In this document: in pieces, positions 42,064-45,367 of the stretch
Numbering within the stretch: position 1 is the stretch's first letter
Layout: every line of letters starts with the position of its first letter
Source of the DNA: Cylindrodendrum hubeiense
Lineage: Eukaryota; Ascomycota; Sordariomycetes; Hypocreales; Nectriaceae
Reading direction: 5' to 3'
NCBI GenBank assembly: GCA_014621425.1
Contig: JAANBB010000338.1
Location: 1 to 45,367, forward strand
Length of the DNA: 45,367 nt
The notes under the pieces: generated by a model
The model's input: only the letters and a program-made list of their open reading frames with translations
Told to the model about the DNA's origin: nothing
The model's database searches: none
Made by a program: the position numbers and the translations under genes

Positions 42064-45000
42064 TCAGAAACCAAAGGGATTTTGCGGAGCTAGAGGTTGC
42101 GTTAGGAGGGTACGTGGGGAGTACGAGGGGACGGGGGGACTTACTTGCTTGCGACAGGTTGGCCCTGCGCCCGGTTGCCTGGGGAGTGAGCTTGTTGGCG
42201 TCGCCTGTCACACCGAAACGGATGGCTGGCGCGGGGCCAGTCTGCTGTGGTTGCAGAGGTTGGGGGGGGCATTGGGCCGTTGATGCCTCCAAGGCCGGTT
42301 GCCTGGGGCTGTAGAACAGGCATCCCCGTTCGCTGAGGCTCCAGCGGCGGAGGGAGATAGCTGTTGACGCCGCCGGGAGCGGGTTGGCCGTACATGGACT
42401 GCGTAACGGGGAATGAGGGCTGGAAGCCAGTAGGCTGGCCGGGGATTGGCGCGAACTGGGGTTGTCCTGGCGCGCCCGTCATCATGGGTTGCATGAACTG
42501 CGCCGGTGCGCCGGTAGGGAACGGGACCATGCCTTGGGCTGGGTATCCAGTCATGGTAGGCTGCATAGGCTGCATCGGCTGCAAGGGCTGCTGTTGCTGC
42601 ATCTGCGCCGTGTACTGCTGCTGAAGGCGAGCCTGGTTGATTTCGAGGAGACTCTGGCCTGGCGGCGCAACCTGTCCCTGCAGGGAACCCGTCATCTGGG
42701 GCATCAGGGGCGGCGGGGAGAATGCGCTGGGCTGCACCGACTGCGGAGCCGAAAGTGGCCGTTGAGGCGGCGGGGGTGCCAGAGAACCCTGGTGTTGTAG
42801 TGTCTGGGGGGGGGGTAGGTCGCTGCCGCAGCAGTGCCTGGGGCGAGGCGTGGGCGCCGAGAGCGGGTTGCTGGGACTGAGACACAGCCGAGAAGAAGGA
42901 CGGCGTAGCGCCGGGCAGAGGTTGCGGAGGAGCCACGGCGGGCACCGACTGCTCCGGCAGCAGCTTCGGGCCTGGCGGCCGGCGGCGTCGGCTCAGTCTT
43001 GGTCGGCTCAAGGGGCGCCGTCAGCAGAGACAGCTCCTTCATGGAGCCCGTCAAGGCCGGGGCGGTCGGCGGCGCACTTGACGTAGGCTCAGATGGCGGC
43101 TTCGGCTTGGATTCTGCGGGTGGCTGATGCTTGCTCGGCTTCACATCCCAGGCATCGTCGTCGAACCCGCCCGTGGCCGTTTGGCGGGAGCTGGGGGCTG
43201 TCGTGCCTGGGCTGGTTGGTGTTGGAGACTTGGTATCCTCATCACTAGTTCCTGACTGTTCCGACTTGGAGAAGGCTTTGGCATCAACAACGTTGCTCGT
43301 TTGCACTGCAGGCGCTGGCCGGCCCTTGCGCGTGTTGTTCCGCAACGTGCCTCCAGGCCCCGAGAACAGACCCCCTGCCGCACCCTCCCCGTCCGCGCCT
43401 TGGTCTGATGCGAAGCTGACGCTCCGCTTGCCCCCGCGATTGCGCCCATACTTGGCGTCTAGTGCACGCACGACCTTGATAATGTCGCCCTCGCGAAGGC
43501 CTAGAGCTCGCAGAGTATTGGCGTCCACGTCGGGGAGCACGCTTTCGTCCATCGAGTCCTTGATGAAGGCTTGGGCATAGCGCTCGCAGAGGCCCACAGC
43601 AACTTCGCAAGATAAGAAGAACTGAAACCAGTCATAGTCGGATTTTTTCGACTTTTCTATCGTCACGCCTGCTTGCTCAGGCGCCTTCTTCTCGGCAGAT
43701 CTGGCCCGCTTCACATCCGCTAGGGGCTTATCATCTTCCAGAGAAATACCAGTAAAATTTTCGACGTACTCGAGATCTTCGCGGCACATTTTGGTGATGG
43801 GAACTGCAATCTTGACGCCGTTCATCTTGTGCAAATGAATCTTGCCGTCCTTGAGACCCAGAAACTGTGCGTCGACGCTAAATGACCGGGATCGATCTGT
43901 CCAAGTGCGCACTTTGGACGAATCCGGTTCTAGAACCATTGAGTAAGCCAGCTATCCGACTTCGACGACAAGGTGTATGATGAGGTATAGGATGGGGGCT
44001 CCTGGAGGGGATGATGTAGGAGAACTCACTCGACTTGGACTTGGGCTGGCCGTTGCCGTTGCCGTCGCCTCGTCCATTCTCTCGCCGACTTCGCTGCTGT
44101 CCAGAATTATTACCATTCTCTCTCGCCATGAGACTGCTGCCTCGTTCAGGAAGAGGCATTCCCGGCCCTACCTGCTGTGGTTCTTTGCCGGCTCTCATAG
44201 CCTCCTTTGTCAACCTGATCTCTTCCAATCTATTTTGCTCGACCGCGGACTTGGCCGAGAAACCTCCAGGAGGAGGTGTGATGGTGCCAGATAGCTCAAT
44301 GTAGCTGCTTGGGACGACACCTTCCTTGCCGTTCTTGAGACGGCGCACTTGCCACCACTCCTCGCTCTTGGCATCATCAAGAATGATGACCTCATCACCG
44401 ATGGCAACCGTCACCTCGTCTTCTCCTTGAGCCATGAAGTCATAGAGGATCTGGCCCTTCTTTTTGCTCTTGCCAGAACCCGCCATGATAACCTCCCGGA
44501 GTCCTTCGGCGCGTACAGCACCAGCCAATTCGCCCAGGGCATTTACAATCTCCTCAGCAGTGTCCTTGGCTCCGGCATGGAAGTCGACGCTCTTGCTTGG
44601 TCGAACAAGCTCCATGAAGACGTGCTTACCCTCGCGCGAGTAATGGGTCATACGGTCGGCTGTCCACTCCTGTGAAGGGCCATCTTGGATGTGCTCGGGG
44701 GCCACAAGGATCGTTCCTGTCAAGAGGTTAATGCCAAGTGTTGTGGGCATCTTCTTCCTCTTCCCCATTATCGAAACCATCTCATTTATGTTATACATAT
44801 GAAATGCCCCAGCCGTTCGGGCATCGTCCCTGGGAGTCTGGACGACGGGAGAAGATGGCTCATCATAGGTGGGTGATGGCGGCGAGAGCGGCCGTGGTCG
44901 AGTAGGCAGCGCGGGGGATCGAATAGGTTCGTCGTCGGATTCTTGGGGCTCCTGGTAGGGGAGGTTCCGTGCAGGTTGGGGAGGGGGGGAGGCTTGTCGT

Positions 45001-45367
45001 GAGGCTGCCCGGGCAGCAATGACACCGGCGAGGGCAGCGGCCGGGTTTGCGGGAGGCGAGGCTGGCTCGACCGGACTATCCGGCTCCGCTGGCTCAGGTT
45101 GTGGTGGCCTCGCGGGCAGTTGTGGGGGAGCTGGGGGCGCGGGTGGCGCGGGAGCCTCGTCAGCTGCGTCCAGGTCGATGTAGTTGGCCGGGACGAAGCC
45201 GTATTCGCCGTCGAGGCCGACGAGGATCCAATCGGGATCCGTGGCATCGAAGACATCGAGTTGGGCATCCTCGGGAAAGGACAACTCCTCGTCGGTCTGG
45301 CGTGTGTAGTCGTAGAGGGCGCGGGCATGGCTCAAGGATGGGGCCTTTGCGAGGAGGGGAGCATCAG
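42064..45367 (-). CDS. SLA1: SLA1 actin-patch/endocytic adaptor, 5'-partial, with three apparent frameshifts
   Basis: The gene enters from the right edge: the frame is open to 45367, so the start and first SH3 are outside. Exons are 45367-44030, 43929-42145 and 42089-42064 (introns 100 and 55 bp). Domains in order: SH3 (ALYDYTRQTDEELSF...YGFVPANYI), a linker region, another SH3 (LYDFMAQGEDEVTVAIGDE...VVPSSYIEL), SHD1 (AQFLGLKDGKIHLHKMNG, binds NPFxD cargo), SHD2/SAM-like (DYDWFQFFLSCEV...IIKVVRALDAKYG), a Pro/Gln-rich tail with repeated TG motifs, and a final ATPQNPFGF with an NPF motif. SLA1 couples cargo, clathrin and WASP-driven actin assembly. The tail is readable only after removing one base near 42960-43015, one in the C10 run at 42806-42815 and one in the C8 run at 42262-42269. 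This looks like sequence error more than gene death. Confidence 0.9.

Noticed and set aside
42208..43011. Separate 267-codon gene inside the SLA1 tail
   Set aside because: Part of this frame is the SLA1 tail after one frame correction and the rest is a shadow; no independent gene is needed.

Overview
The window looks like nuclear DNA of a filamentous ascomycete, most likely a Sordariomycete of the Hypocreales type (inferred from gene repertoire and style; no marker gene fixes the species). The evidence is short 50-70 bp GT-AG introns with CTAAC-like branch points, CT-rich leaders, fungal families (GH55 glucanase, GH3 beta-glucosidase, SLA1, HEM25, COG8), and a 4 kb AT-rich block with the signature of repeat-induced point mutation (RIP).

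Layout. 1-2441 is a long leader/promoter region for an intronless secreted GH55 exo-beta-1,3-glucanase (2442-5021). 5022-8776 has no protein gene but carries seven diverged tandem copies of a minus-strand RNA-like unit, with an eighth copy at 19171-19393. 8777-20926 holds a GH3 beta-glucosidase with a PA14 insert, a CCC1/VIT-type vacuolar iron transporter, a secreted acid phosphatase, a membrane-anchored multicopper oxidase and a FIT/SCS3 lipid-droplet protein. 21224-22646 is an unrecognised five-exon gene whose 5' end runs into the AT-rich block (about 22880-26885), which contains a decayed Ty3/gypsy-like reverse transcriptase. 27004-34810 is a dense housekeeping stretch: alkaline ceramidase, prefoldin subunit 1, a coiled-coil fungal protein, the mitochondrial glycine carrier HEM25 and the Golgi tether subunit COG8. 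34811-40301 is gene-poor and decayed: a 90 bp foldback element, a possible two-exon orphan gene and a broken homocitrate synthase pseudogene with recognisable splice sites. 40302-45367 has a TLC-domain membrane protein and the 5'-partial SLA1 gene, whose C-terminal part needs three one-base frame corrections, two of them at poly-C runs.

Most notable. The tandem units at 5521-8230 each carry, on the minus strand, a tRNA-type A box (CAGCGAAGTAGC), a B box (GTTCGAA) and in most copies a nearby T-run, as expected of RNA polymerase III genes. The A-box segment can pair with a conserved downstream CTTCGCT. Next to it sits a hairpin whose stem sequence differs between copies while its pairing is kept (for example GCTTCCC/GGGAAGC, CTCACC/GGTGAG, GTGGACTTT/AAAGTCCAC). 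That covariation suggests a selected structured RNA family rather than a random repeat. I do not recognise the family.

No operon-like cooperation is expected in such a genome. Inferred functional links are two candidate PHO4/NUC-1 sites upstream of the acid phosphatase, two CreA/CRE1-type sites upstream of the beta-glucosidase, and the proximity of an iron-storage transporter to a multicopper oxidase. All exon coordinates were read by eye from splice consensus and frame continuity.
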